DNA of 64,000 nucleotides from Pseudomonas citronellolis. Lineage in GTDB: Bacteria; Pseudomonadota; Gammaproteobacteria; Pseudomonadales; Pseudomonadaceae. Shown piece by piece: positions 27,984 through 35,264 of the stretch (its first letter is position 1; every line of letters begins with the position of its first letter). A program made the translations under genes and the position numbers. The notes under the pieces are model-generated. The model saw only the letters and a program-made list of their open reading frames with translations. It searched no databases and had not been told where the DNA came from. The DNA is taken from the NCBI RefSeq assembly GCF_029335315.1, contig NZ_JARJLT010000296.1, positions 24,703 to 88,702 of the forward strand, written 5' to 3'.

Positions 27984-28198
27984 ATGATCTCGCTGTCGTA
28001 CTTCTCGGGGCTGGCCGGCGATACGCCGCCGGCCTGGTTGACCAGGTCGATGGTGGTCCAGGGGCCGTGCCGGCCCCAGAACCAGCGGATGCCTTGCTTG
28101 CGCAGGGCTTTCTCCACGCCTGACCGGCGCGTGTAGCCGGTCAGCCGCTGCAGGTCTTCGAAGGTCAGGACGGTGCCTGGCGGCGGTTGACTGATCAT
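27980..28198 (-). CDS. small DNA-binding, excisionase-like protein (DUF4224 type)
   Basis: 72-residue protein with LTFEDLQRLTGYTRRSGVEK, a short winged-helix/MerR-like DNA-binding start as in DUF4224 proteins found next to phage integrases, followed by ALRKQGIRWFWGRHGPWTT. Its position directly before int with an ATGA overlap suggests an excisionase (recombination directionality factor) role. The start at 28198 is chosen because it overlaps the preceding stop. Confidence 0.7.
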   Translation of the reverse strand: MISQPPPGTVLTFEDLQRLTGYTRRSGVEKALRKQGIRWFWGRHGPWTTIDLVNQAGGVSPASPEKYDSEII

Positions 28199-28482
28199 AC
28201 CGTTGCCCATCCCGTGAGGTGGACTAGAAGAACCTCGGGGTGCTTCTGGTCCTCGATGACGACGTGACGGTCTGCCCTGGCCAACATGGCCAGGGCGTTG
28301 CGCACAGCACGCCAGTCGCTCGGCGTGCTGCTGGTGTGGATGAGGGGGCGCCCCGGCTTCGACAGCCGCAGGTGCCCGCCGTTTGTCCGGCTGATCGTCC
28401 AGCCGAACTGGGCCGCATAGAGGAACAGCGCCTGCAGCCTCTTTCCGGTACGCCGCGGCGAACAGAGCACATGCGTGGTCAT
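28195..28482 (-). CDS. small phage protein, HicA-like fold suspected
   Basis: 95 residues. The stretch GWTISRTNGGHLRLSKPG, then IHTSSTPSDWRAVRNALAML, resembles the dsRBD-like HicA fold (a strand, a Gly-His turn, then a C-terminal helix). No HicB partner is adjacent, so a toxin role is not supported; it may be a solitary RNA-binding protein. The ATGs at both ends overlap neighbouring stops. Confidence 0.6.
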   Translation of the reverse strand: MTTHVLCSPRRTGKRLQALFLYAAQFGWTISRTNGGHLRLSKPGRPLIHTSSTPSDWRAVRNALAMLARADRHVVIEDQKHPEVLLVHLTGWATV

Positions 28483-29717
28483 GGCTGGGTCTCCAGAAAC
28501 AGTAGAGGCTGCACCGCGCCATCGGCATACACCTTGTCGAGCGGTGTGGTTGCGATCGGTTCGTCGCCATCCCAACCGTCTGGCCAGGTACCGGCAGCGA
28601 TCAGCTCGCGGATGCGGGCCTCTTCCTCGGCGTTGATCAGGTCGATGCGAGGGCGCCCGAGGCGGTCGGCCGCGGTGTTGCACTCGGCCTGGATGGCCAG
28701 GACCCGCTCCAGGGCCATCAGGCGCGAATCCAGCAGGATCGGGCCCATGCGCTGCGGATTGGCGGCTATGCTGCCGTCCTTCAGCCGCTCGATGCCGGCT
28801 TTGCGCAGGCGGTGCTGCGGTTCGCGGAGTTCCCGCCACAGATCTTTCAGACCCCGCAGCGGCGCCAGGTACGCCCAGTGCGGCATGGCCAGGACCGTCT
28901 CCAGAGCTTTTTCCTTACTGGCCAGCGGGCAGCCGGTGCAACCGGTTCGAGCGTTTATCTCCTCTGCCTCCTCGCCGCCGTAGGCATCGGCGATCATCGC
29001 GGTGGACCAGTCGCCGAACTCGGCGAGCGGTGCCCAGTGCTTCAGCCATTCCCAGACATGGCAGACGCGCCAGTGCAGGAGCGGGGCGAGGGTGGCGAGC
29101 CTGCCCTTCAGGCCCTTCGCCTCAGGCAGGACCTTCTGGTACCAGCCCTGGCCACACTCGGCGCCGTCTTTGCCGCAGGACATCTCGATGCGCTTGTCGC
29201 GGATGGCGCTCTCGCCCTGGCGCACGCCGGTGATCATCAGCACGTTGCCCTCGAGCGCGGCCAGGCGCTGCTCGAGGGCGGCCTGCATCGGGTCGATTTT
29301 GATCTGGCGGGTGCACCAGCGCAGCGTATTGTTGTTCGGCGGGGGCACGCCGCGGCCCAGGATGTAGACCATGAAGCGCTTGTCGAGCGGGGCGCACACC
29401 ACCTCGACGTGGATGCCGCGGTCCTGCAGCTCGTCCATGATCTGGTGGGCCGCGATGGCCAGGGGTGGCAGTTCCTGGCGGGTGTCCGCGTAGAACACGG
29501 TCAGCGTCTTCGGTGCCTTGACCCGGCCAGTGTCGATCAGCCAGATGAGTAGCGTCAGGGTGGCGCTGGAGTCCTTGCCGCCCGACCAGGCAATGGCCCA
29601 ATGCTCATGATCGGCACCGTAGGCCTGCAGGGACTGGATCGTCAGCTCGATGCTCTCGGTCATCTGCAGGCGCTGAGCGCCTGCAGCGAAAATGTCGCCC
29701 TGGCGAAGGGAACTCAT
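28479..29717 (-). CDS. PAPS reductase / DndC-like PP-loop protein
   Basis: 412-residue member of the adenine nucleotide alpha hydrolase (PP-loop) superfamily. The motif AIAWSGGKDSSATLTLLIWL near residue 45 is followed by TLRWCTRQIKI, GVRQGESAIR, and the cysteines of MSCGKDGAECG and RTGCTGCPLAS, which could hold a metal cluster as in DndC and PAPS reductases. It does not look like the assimilatory enzyme. Phage members lie near DNA modification genes; here the neighbour is a cytosine methyltransferase, with an ATGA overlap at 29714-29717. A role in DNA or tRNA thio-modification is possible but unproven. Confidence 0.78.
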   Translation of the reverse strand: MSSLRQGDIFAAGAQRLQMTESIELTIQSLQAYGADHEHWAIAWSGGKDSSATLTLLIWLIDTGRVKAPKTLTVFYADTRQELPPLAIAAHQIMDELQDRGIHVEVVCAPLDKRFMVYILGRGVPPPNNNTLRWCTRQIKIDPMQAALEQRLAALEGNVLMITGVRQGESAIRDKRIEMSCGKDGAECGQGWYQKVLPEAKGLKGRLATLAPLLHWRVCHVWEWLKHWAPLAEFGDWSTAMIADAYGGEEAEEINARTGCTGCPLASKEKALETVLAMPHWAYLAPLRGLKDLWRELREPQHRLRKAGIERLKDGSIAANPQRMGPILLDSRLMALERVLAIQAECNTAADRLGRPRIDLINAEEEARIRELIAAGTWPDGWDGDEPIATTPLDKVYADGAVQPLLFLETQP

Positions 29718-31522
29718 GGCTGCACCTCCGGCTGAGCCACGCTCAGCGCAACCGCCACCGGGCGCACCCATATCGGCATGCTGCTCAGCATGAAGGTTTC
29801 ACCCATGCCGGCGAGCAGCAGGGTGGTACCCATCACATGGCCGATTGCCTCGGCCGCGTGAGGCGGTACGGCGTTGCCGATACGCTCACGCCAGTCGCTG
29901 TCGCTCAGCCCGTCGAGGATCAGCTGTTCCTCGGGGTCCACCAGGCTCTGCAGCGCGGCCAGCTCCAGGGTGGTGAAGGGCCGGTGCCAGGTGCCGTCCA
30001 GCGACTGGATGATGCAGGTGAGCCGGTCGTTCGCCGCCGGCATGCGCGGGTCGGCGACGCTCCACCGGCCATTGTCGTGCCGCGCGCTGGCGGATACTGC
30101 ACCGGCGGACTGGTCGAACCCGACTACGCCGTAGTGCCCGCCTGTGAGGTAGGCGTCGCCCTTGGAGCGACCGAGCACCCGCGGGTCAGCGATTGACAGC
30201 GCTCCGCTGGCCACCTGCTGGGAGCCGGTGACCGTCCCGGTCGAGCCCGACCATGGCACGACATTCAGTTTCCGGCTGCTCGCTCCGGGATGCCAGTTGT
30301 GGTAACGCGGGTCGGCAACGGCCTGGCCGCCAGCAGTTGGGGAGCCGCCGCCAGTGATGACGCCGCAGTGGCTGTCCATGCTGACAACGCGAAACACGTT
30401 GTTGTGGCGCACGCCGCTGGGGCGTGGGTCTGCCACAGCGAACCTGCCCTGATTGGGCCACTGCTGGCCGCTGATGGTGCCGGTGGCGCCTTCCCACCCA
30501 ACCACGCCGTAGTTCTGGCCGTGGTTCCAGCTCGCAGAAGGTTGTGCTCGAGGATCGGCAACCGAGAAGCGGCCGTTCACGGGGCGGCTCGCTCCGGCGA
30601 CGACGCCGCTCGAGTCTTCCCAACGGTTCACGCCCAGAACTCCATGGTGGTACTCCGGCACGATGATCAGGTTGCGCAGGTGCCCATCCTCGACGGCGAG
30701 GTCGTTCAGGCTGCGCCAATCGCTGCCAGCGCGCACCAGGGCCAGACGTACCCAGGTCTTCCACTGCAGGGAAGGCACACGGTGCATCGGGCCGCCGGCG
30801 TCGATGTCGCCGGGCAGAGGCATGCGACCGAGGATGTCGCCGACCGCGCGCAGGCTCTTCTTCTCTGGCTCGTACAGGAACGGCGGCACCTTCTCGACGT
30901 GGCGGGCGACCAGCAGAAAGCGCTTCCGGCTCTGCGCCAGGCCGCCCAGCTCGCCGCAGTCATGGGTGGTCTCAGCCACTGCGTAGCCGAAGCTGCCGAG
31001 CAGGCTGTTGATCTGGTCCAGCAGGTGCCGGCCACGGGTGGCCAGGCGCGGGACATTCTCGAACACGATCAGCGGCACCGGGTCATCTGCCCAGGCCTCG
31101 CCCATCAGCCAGATGCAGCGCAGCGTCAGCTCGTTCAAGGCCTGGTACTTCGGGGTGAGGCTCATCTTCTCGGACAGCAAGCCGCTCGCGCCTTTGCAGG
31201 GGGAGCTGATGAACACGGCATCCGGTCGCTTGCCCTGGGCGGCGCGCCGAACATCGTCGGGGGTTGCCTCGCGCCAACCGGGCGGCGGCTCCTTGCCATG
31301 GAAACGGATGTACTGGTCGCGGGTGAACAGGTCCAGCAGCGTGCCAGGCACCCCGGCCAGGCGGGAGAAGTCAGCCAGGCCGGCAGGGTCGACATCGATG
31401 CCGCCCAGGCATTCCCACTGGGCCTCGACGTTGCCCACGCGCGGGCGCGCCCGGTTGAAGCCCTTGGCGCCACCGCCCAGGCCGCAGCAGAAATGGAAGT
31501 GGTACAGGGTGCGCTTGATCAT
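29714..31522 (-). CDS. DNA C5-cytosine methyltransferase with five internal repeats
   Basis: 602-residue Dcm-type enzyme. SAM-binding FCCGLGGGAKGF is near the N-terminus, the catalytic Cys is in ISSPCKG (about residue 109), then FENVPRL (motif VI) and QSRKRFLLVA (motif VIII), and motif X RIGNAVPPHAA is near residue 549. Between motifs VIII and X, where the target recognition domain is expected, are five repeats of 39-45 residues each ending in ADPR. The ATG at 31522 shares a base with the preceding stop (TGATG) and lies 9 bases after GGGAGG. It likely protects phage DNA from restriction. Confidence 0.9.
   Translation of the reverse strand: MIKRTLYHFHFCCGLGGGAKGFNRARPRVGNVEAQWECLGGIDVDPAGLADFSRLAGVPGTLLDLFTRDQYIRFHGKEPPPGWREATPDDVRRAAQGKRPDAVFISSPCKGASGLLSEKMSLTPKYQALNELTLRCIWLMGEAWADDPVPLIVFENVPRLATRGRHLLDQINSLLGSFGYAVAETTHDCGELGGLAQSRKRFLLVARHVEKVPPFLYEPEKKSLRAVGDILGRMPLPGDIDAGGPMHRVPSLQWKTWVRLALVRAGSDWRSLNDLAVEDGHLRNLIIVPEYHHGVLGVNRWEDSSGVVAGASRPVNGRFSVADPRAQPSASWNHGQNYGVVGWEGATGTISGQQWPNQGRFAVADPRPSGVRHNNVFRVVSMDSHCGVITGGGSPTAGGQAVADPRYHNWHPGASSRKLNVVPWSGSTGTVTGSQQVASGALSIADPRVLGRSKGDAYLTGGHYGVVGFDQSAGAVSASARHDNGRWSVADPRMPAANDRLTCIIQSLDGTWHRPFTTLELAALQSLVDPEEQLILDGLSDSDWRERIGNAVPPHAAEAIGHVMGTTLLLAGMGETFMLSSMPIWVRPVAVALSVAQPEVQP
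30044..30649 (-). repeat. five tandem protein repeats inside the methyltransferase
   Basis: Five units end at ADPR at residues about 326, 368, 407, 449 and 494 (counting from the GTG at 31525). Each unit runs roughly hydrophobic-VV-x-W, then SSGVVAG / ATGTISG / HCGVITG / STGTVTG / SAGAVSA, then a short polar turn and G-x-x-[SA]-[VI]-ADPR. The spacing is 42, 39, 42 and 45 residues. DNA identity between units is low, so the repeats are old. Confidence 0.8.
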
Positions 31523-31707
31523 CACAGTGCACCTCCCGAGCGACTGCAGGTGCAGGTGCAGGTGCAGGGAAGCCGGCCCTGGTTGCAGTCGCAGAAGGGA
31601 AACGCCGGCCGATGGGCCTTACGGCCCTCCTTATCGGCGGTGCGGGTGGCCATGTACTCGGCCCGTTCGGTGTTCTTCGCCTGAAGGCGGATGCTCAGCA
31701 CCTTCAT
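31522..31707 (-). CDS. small cysteine-rich protein
   Basis: 61 residues, no recognised family. The C-terminal half has CDCNQGRLPC followed by alternating Cys-Thr residues encoded by a perfect (TGCAGG)4 tandem repeat at 31545-31568 on the plus strand. The start has GGAGG 7 bases upstream and overlaps the preceding stop, and the stop overlaps the methyltransferase ATG, which supports translation. Confidence 0.55.
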   Translation of the reverse strand: MKVLSIRLQAKNTERAEYMATRTADKEGRKAHRPAFPFCDCNQGRLPCTCTCTCSRSGGAL

Positions 31708-31994
31708 GTCCTCACCTCCGAGAGCTCGGACAGCGAAGTCACCGCATAAACGGTCATGTCCCCCATGGCCGCGCCATGATTTCGACGGATGCGCTTGAGC
31801 TGCTGCAGCTGTGGTGCATCGGCGCCGAAAAGGAAAACGATCGAGGTGGAACTTGCACCTGCAACCGCGCGGAGACGATCAAGAAGGCCGGTATAGCTGA
31901 GCAGTTCGGGCAACTGGGTAAATGCTTGATCCTGGAGTTCCAGATCCTGCATCAGCCCAACGGCGTGTTTGAACGTAATAATTTCAGTGCGCAT
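31704..31994 (-). CDS. phage protein of unknown function
   Basis: 96 residues, not recognised. It is mixed alpha/beta in appearance, with SSTSIVFLFGADAPQL as a hydrophobic strand in the middle. The ATG at 31994 follows GGGAG by 9 bases and overlaps the upstream gene end by 11 bases; the stop overlaps the next ATG. Confidence 0.6.
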   Translation of the reverse strand: MRTEIITFKHAVGLMQDLELQDQAFTQLPELLSYTGLLDRLRAVAGASSTSIVFLFGADAPQLQQLKRIRRNHGAAMGDMTVYAVTSLSELSEVRT

Positions 31995-32187
31995 AGCGAC
32001 GGGCTCCCTGCTCTTTCTTGGCGGCGACGTTTTCCATGTAGCTGGCCCATTCGATGGCCTTCTGCTGCTGGCGGATGCGGCTGCAGCGCTGATGCTTGCG
32101 GGTCGAGCGGGCCTTGCCGCAGATGTCGCAGGTGCTGGGCGTGTCCAGGCGCTTGCCTGCCATCGGGGGGCGGATGCGGTCAACCAT
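31984..32187 (-). CDS. small zinc-ribbon-like protein
   Basis: 67 residues with a CDICGK pair of cysteines followed by another Cys in HQRCSRIRQQ, and otherwise very basic. The arrangement suggests a half zinc ribbon that binds nucleic acid; no family is recognised. AGGAG lies 7 bases before the ATG at 32187, which overlaps the preceding gene by 8 bases. Confidence 0.6.
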   Translation of the reverse strand: MVDRIRPPMAGKRLDTPSTCDICGKARSTRKHQRCSRIRQQQKAIEWASYMENVAAKKEQGARRYAH

Positions 32188-32464
32188 TGGCCTTCTCCTG
32201 CACCTGGTCGCCAAAGAGCGCGCGAGTCAGGGCATTGGATTGCCCGGCAGGCGTGAGGTCATCCAGGCGGATGACGTCGGTGCGGCCATTGCCGTATTTG
32301 ATGGTGGCGGTGAGTTCGCCCAGTTCCGCGATGCAGGCTTCGCGGATGCTGATGCGAAGCCCGCGACCAGCTCGGCGAATCACAGGAAAGCTGACCCGGT
32401 CGCCGACCTTGTAGGCAGGTGTGCTAGCCTTCGCGTCGCCGCCTTGGGGTTGATGTGCTTGCAT
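32180..32464 (-). CDS. phage protein of unknown function
   Basis: 94 residues. After a polar N-terminus the segment YKVGDRVSFPVIRR has the look of a small SH3-like beta-barrel, followed by ACIAELGELTATIKYGNGRTDVIRLDDL. Function is unknown. Its start follows the shared AAGGAGACACACC module (32465-32520). Confidence 0.6.
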   Translation of the reverse strand: MQAHQPQGGDAKASTPAYKVGDRVSFPVIRRAGRGLRISIREACIAELGELTATIKYGNGRTDVIRLDDLTPAGQSNALTRALFGDQVQEKANG

Positions 32465-32520
32465 GGTGTGTCTCCTTTCGGGGTGGTTTGGCCCTGGTGA
32501 GTTGCTGCTCACCGGGGCCT
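32465..32520 (-). repeat. intercistronic CAGCAA-hairpin + RBS module, copy A
   Basis: In minus-strand RNA: a 12-bp stem (32490-32519, one mismatch) capped by the loop CAGCAA, then CCACCCCGAAAGGAGACACACC directly before the ATG at 32464. Copies B, C and D have the same loop and ribosome binding site with different stems. Confidence 0.8.
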
Positions 32521-32526
32521 TCTCTT

Positions 32527-33477
32527 TTATGCCGCGACGTATCCGCCGGCAGTCTTGTGCAGGGCGCCTATCTCGGCGGCCTGCTGCATCAGCTTGGTGG
32601 CCTTGTTGCTGCCGATCCGCAGTTCCTTCGCCACCTGCCGCACCGCCACCTTGGCGCCGCTCTCCGTTCTGGCGATGAGCTGCTGCAGCAGTGGAAGCAA
32701 GTCCTGAGCGATGGCTGTTTCCGCCTGTTCCTGGTGGTGTTCCTGCGGCTGTTTCTGGTGCTCGGTTACCGCTACCGGCCCGCGTTCCTCGACTGGCGCT
32801 GGGCGTAGTGCGGCGAGAATCAGGGCGGGCACCACTTCCAGCGCCGCGGCGAAGCCGACGCACAGTAGGGTGGCCAGTTGCAGGGGAAGGCCGGCGGCCT
32901 TGGCCGGCTGGGCGATCAGGGCGGTGAGTTCCTGCGAGGCGAGGTCTCGGCGTACCTGGGCGCGGTCGCGTTCAGCGTCGATGCGCGCGATGCCGGCGGT
33001 TTCCAGCTCCAGGGCGCGGCTGACCATGCCCCGGTCGCGCAAGGCGTTGGCTTCCTGGTGAATGGCGCCGGCGTCGGCGTCGAGCTGCTGGATGCGGGCG
33101 GCGTCGGCGTTGCGTTGCTCCACCAGGTCGACCCGGCGTTGTTCTTCGCGGGCCTGGTGCTCGGCGCGGCTCGTGACGATCGAGGACATCAGGCGGTCGT
33201 AGCTCGCCCAGCCGGACACGCCGCCCAGCGCCATGGCGCACGCCATCATCAGCAGCGCGCACAGGGTTCGGCGCGCGGCCAGTAGACCGAGGGCCAGCGG
33301 CCAGGCGATGTATTTGAACAGGTCCAGCACGACCGCCGCCGAGGCGAACAGGGCGGCCAGCAGCGGCTGCTCGATCAGCGCGTCGATGGCCAGGGCCACC
33401 GAGGTGGCCGTCACGCCGGTCAGCGTGGCGACCATTGCCAGCAGTAGGCGGCGGTGGAGCGGTTGCAGGTGGTGCAT
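32527..33477 (-). CDS. membrane protein with coiled coil and C-terminal winged-helix-like domain
   Basis: 316 residues, no named family. Residues about 10-100 hold three or four hydrophobic segments (LLLAMVATLTGVTATSVAL, LLAALFASAAVVLDLFKY, LCALLMMACAMALGG). A charged coiled coil covers about 100-190, a further membrane segment LQLATLLCVGFAAALEVV lies near 210, and the C-terminus VRQVAKELRIGSNKATKLMQ looks like a helix-turn-helix similar to FtsK-gamma or DeoR-type domains. That would place a DNA-binding domain on the inner membrane. Its start follows module copy B. Confidence 0.65.
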   Translation of the reverse strand: MHHLQPLHRRLLLAMVATLTGVTATSVALAIDALIEQPLLAALFASAAVVLDLFKYIAWPLALGLLAARRTLCALLMMACAMALGGVSGWASYDRLMSSIVTSRAEHQAREEQRRVDLVEQRNADAARIQQLDADAGAIHQEANALRDRGMVSRALELETAGIARIDAERDRAQVRRDLASQELTALIAQPAKAAGLPLQLATLLCVGFAAALEVVPALILAALRPAPVEERGPVAVTEHQKQPQEHHQEQAETAIAQDLLPLLQQLIARTESGAKVAVRQVAKELRIGSNKATKLMQQAAEIGALHKTAGGYVAA

Positions 33478-33534
33478 GGTGTGTCTCCCTTCGGGGTGGG
33501 CTGGCCCTGGTGAGTTGCTGCTCTCCAGGGCCAG
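33478..33534 (-). repeat. intercistronic CAGCAA-hairpin + RBS module, copy B
   Basis: Stem CTGGCCCTGG/CCAGGGCCAG plus three inner pairs (33501-33534), loop CAGCAA in minus-strand RNA, then CCACCCCGAAGGGAGACACACC and the ATG at 33477. It fills the whole gap between two genes. Confidence 0.8.
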
Positions 33535-33541
33535 TGGCGTC

Positions 33542-33904
33542 TCAGGTGAGCTTCATGGGCTTGCCGTCGACCAGCACGTAGAAGTGCACGTCGCGCAGCG
33601 CGTACACCCCACCCGGGCCGCCGTGGACGACGAAGTTGTCGTAGGGCGGCTTTCCGACCCGTACTGCGAAGAGCTTGTCGGTCTGGTGGGCGTATTTGCT
33701 GGTCTTCCGGATGCGGGCGTAGAGCTGCTGCCCCGGCAGCCGCACGCCATCGGGGCCGTGGGCGGCTTCGAACCCGAGCCAGGCGCTGCGGGTCTCCAGC
33801 GACAGGTAGCTGCTGCCGTCGTCGCTTGCGGTCAGGTCGTAGCCGCGGGGTTGGGCCCAGGCGGAGAACGCGAGCTGCAGGTTGAGGGTGGCCAGGTTGC
33901 TCAT
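33542..33904 (-). CDS. phage protein of unknown function
   Basis: 120 residues, not recognised. It appears rich in beta strands and has a Gly-rich loop, VVHGGPGGVYALRDVHFYVL, near the C-terminus. The ATG at 33904 overlaps the upstream stop (ATGA), which sets the start; a longer open frame upstream is a shadow. Confidence 0.6.
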   Translation of the reverse strand: MSNLATLNLQLAFSAWAQPRGYDLTASDDGSSYLSLETRSAWLGFEAAHGPDGVRLPGQQLYARIRKTSKYAHQTDKLFAVRVGKPPYDNFVVHGGPGGVYALRDVHFYVLVDGKPMKLT

Positions 33905-34356
33905 ACCGGCAGCTCCTTCAGTTCCATGTCGTCGAAGGACGGCATATCGACGCCGGCGCGAATAGCGCGAATGCCGCACCATCCGAAAACACCGTTGTCT
34001 TCGTCTTCTGGCCCCTCGCCCCCCCAGCCTTCCTGACTCCGCAGATCACGCGACTGACTGTTGCATACCCAGTCGGGGATCAAGCTGAAGCTGGCACCGC
34101 CATCCTGCAGGAAGGTGCAAATGGCGTTCTGGCCGAACAGCTGGATAACGGTCTTCACCACGTCACCGTCGTGTTCGGCCAGGCGATCCGCGTGCTCGGT
34201 CCAGAACGTATTGATCATGGTGGCCCGCTCGACCGTGAGGATGTCGAGGTTCACCTCCAGGGTTACCTCGTAGTCCTTCCAGGCATCCCTGACGATGAAT
34301 CGCTTGATGTTCGAAGGCATAGCCATAGGAGTGGATTGGTCGCTCTGTGCTTGCAT
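33901..34356 (-). CDS. DUF2528-like phage protein
   Basis: 151 residues. IKRFIVRDAWKDYEVTLEVN followed by a helix ERATMINTFWTEH and VIQLFGQNAICTFL is, from memory, the pattern of DUF2528 proteins found in Pseudomonas and Burkholderia phages. No function is known. Its start follows module copy C and its stop overlaps the next ATG. Confidence 0.6.
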   Translation of the reverse strand: MQAQSDQSTPMAMPSNIKRFIVRDAWKDYEVTLEVNLDILTVERATMINTFWTEHADRLAEHDGDVVKTVIQLFGQNAICTFLQDGGASFSLIPDWVCNSQSRDLRSQEGWGGEGPEDEDNGVFGWCGIRAIRAGVDMPSFDDMELKELPV

Positions 34357-34396
34357 GGTGTGTCTCCTTGGGGGCCCCGGTGTTGCTGCACCGGGG
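34357..34396 (-). repeat. intercistronic CAGCAA-hairpin + RBS module, copy C
   Basis: Perfect 8-bp stem CCCCGGTG/CACCGGGG (34375-34396) with loop CAGCAA in minus-strand RNA, then CCAAGGAGACACACC and the ATG at 34356. The spacer between hairpin and ribosome binding site is shorter than in the other copies. Confidence 0.8.
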
Positions 34397-34402
34397 TGGG
34401 AA

Positions 34403-35215
34403 TCAGAACGGGGTGGCCACGTAGTTCCAGGCCATTTCGCAGACTTCGGCATGGGCTGCCATGACGCTGCTGTCAGGTAGCAGGCCGATGTCGTGGAGCA
34501 CGTCGAGCAGGCAGCGAATCTGGGCGTGATTGCGGGCTTCGCGCAGGCCGAGGGCCTCGCCCATGTCTTCGCGAAGGCTGTCGATGTAGGCCTGGGTCTG
34601 GCCGAGGCGGAACATGACCAGGTCGCGGGCAGCAAGCACCGGAATAAGGAAGTTGTCTGCCTCGGTGGCAGAAAGGCTGTCGAGTGCACTGGCAGCGGCC
34701 CTGCCTGCCTCGGTGAACTCTGGCTTGGTGAGGTGGATGTGGACTACGCGAGAACGTAGCTGCCGCGAATCGCTGACGGCGTCGGCGCCGCCCACCAGTG
34801 CAAGCGCGCCACGGAACTTCACAGGCTCGTAACCGCGCCCGTGGTGGTAGATATGGCCCCCTTCGTAGCACACCGGGAATTGATCGAACTGTGCCGCGCC
34901 CTTGGCGTCGAAAGCCTCCAGGACCGTCGGCTGATTCCCCGCGGTAGCGAAGTGCCTATTCAGAGCGCTCGGCGACATGAGGCCGACGTCGAAACTGGTC
35001 ATGTAGGGGGCTCCGGCCAGTTTCCCCAGGTTGTTCAACAGCGTGCTACGGCCCGCACTGGCTTCAGCGGTCAGGTGCAGGATGGGGTAGGCCTGCTGCA
35101 GCGAACGGATGCGCTCGGCATGGAAGGCACCGGCCCACCAGGCCAGGGCGACCAGGCCCTTGGGGCCGAAGGCGGTGATGAAGTGCTCGATCCACTTCGG
35201 GGTTTGGTTCTGCAT
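34403..35215 (-). CDS. degenerate paralogue of the phage helicase domain
   Basis: 270 residues that align along their length with the C-terminal half of the 907-residue primase-helicase encoded just upstream: FGPKGLVALAWWAGAFHAE against FGAKGLVALAFWFGSLFAE, then the P-loop region. Where the larger protein has GEAGAGKST, this one has AEASAGRST, losing the first Gly and the Walker A Lys. It retains later matching parts (FRGALALVG / FRGTLVMSQ; LRSRVVHIHLTKPE / MTRIVKLHFVRPE). It is probably a duplicated, ATPase-dead subunit or regulator of the helicase. Its start follows module copy D. Confidence 0.75.
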   Translation of the reverse strand: MQNQTPKWIEHFITAFGPKGLVALAWWAGAFHAERIRSLQQAYPILHLTAEASAGRSTLLNNLGKLAGAPYMTSFDVGLMSPSALNRHFATAGNQPTVLEAFDAKGAAQFDQFPVCYEGGHIYHHGRGYEPVKFRGALALVGGADAVSDSRQLRSRVVHIHLTKPEFTEAGRAAASALDSLSATEADNFLIPVLAARDLVMFRLGQTQAYIDSLREDMGEALGLREARNHAQIRCLLDVLHDIGLLPDSSVMAAHAEVCEMAWNYVATPF

Positions 35216-35264
35216 GGTGTGTCTCCTTTCGGGGTGGTGATGGCCGGCTTTGCTGCGCCGGTCA
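35216..35264 (-). repeat. intercistronic CAGCAA-hairpin + RBS module, copy D
   Basis: Stem TGACCGGC/GCCGGCCA with one mismatch (35241-35264) overlaps the stop codon of the primase-helicase gene. The loop contains CAGCAA in minus-strand RNA and is followed by CCACCCCGAAAGGAGACACACC and the ATG at 35215. Confidence 0.75.

Noticed and set aside
28195..28482. HicA toxin of a toxin-antitoxin pair
   Set aside because: Only a fold resemblance is visible, and no HicB-like antitoxin is adjacent.
28479..29717. Complete dnd phosphorothioation cluster
   Set aside because: Only a DndC-like gene is present; no DndA, DndD or DndE homologue is in the neighbourhood.
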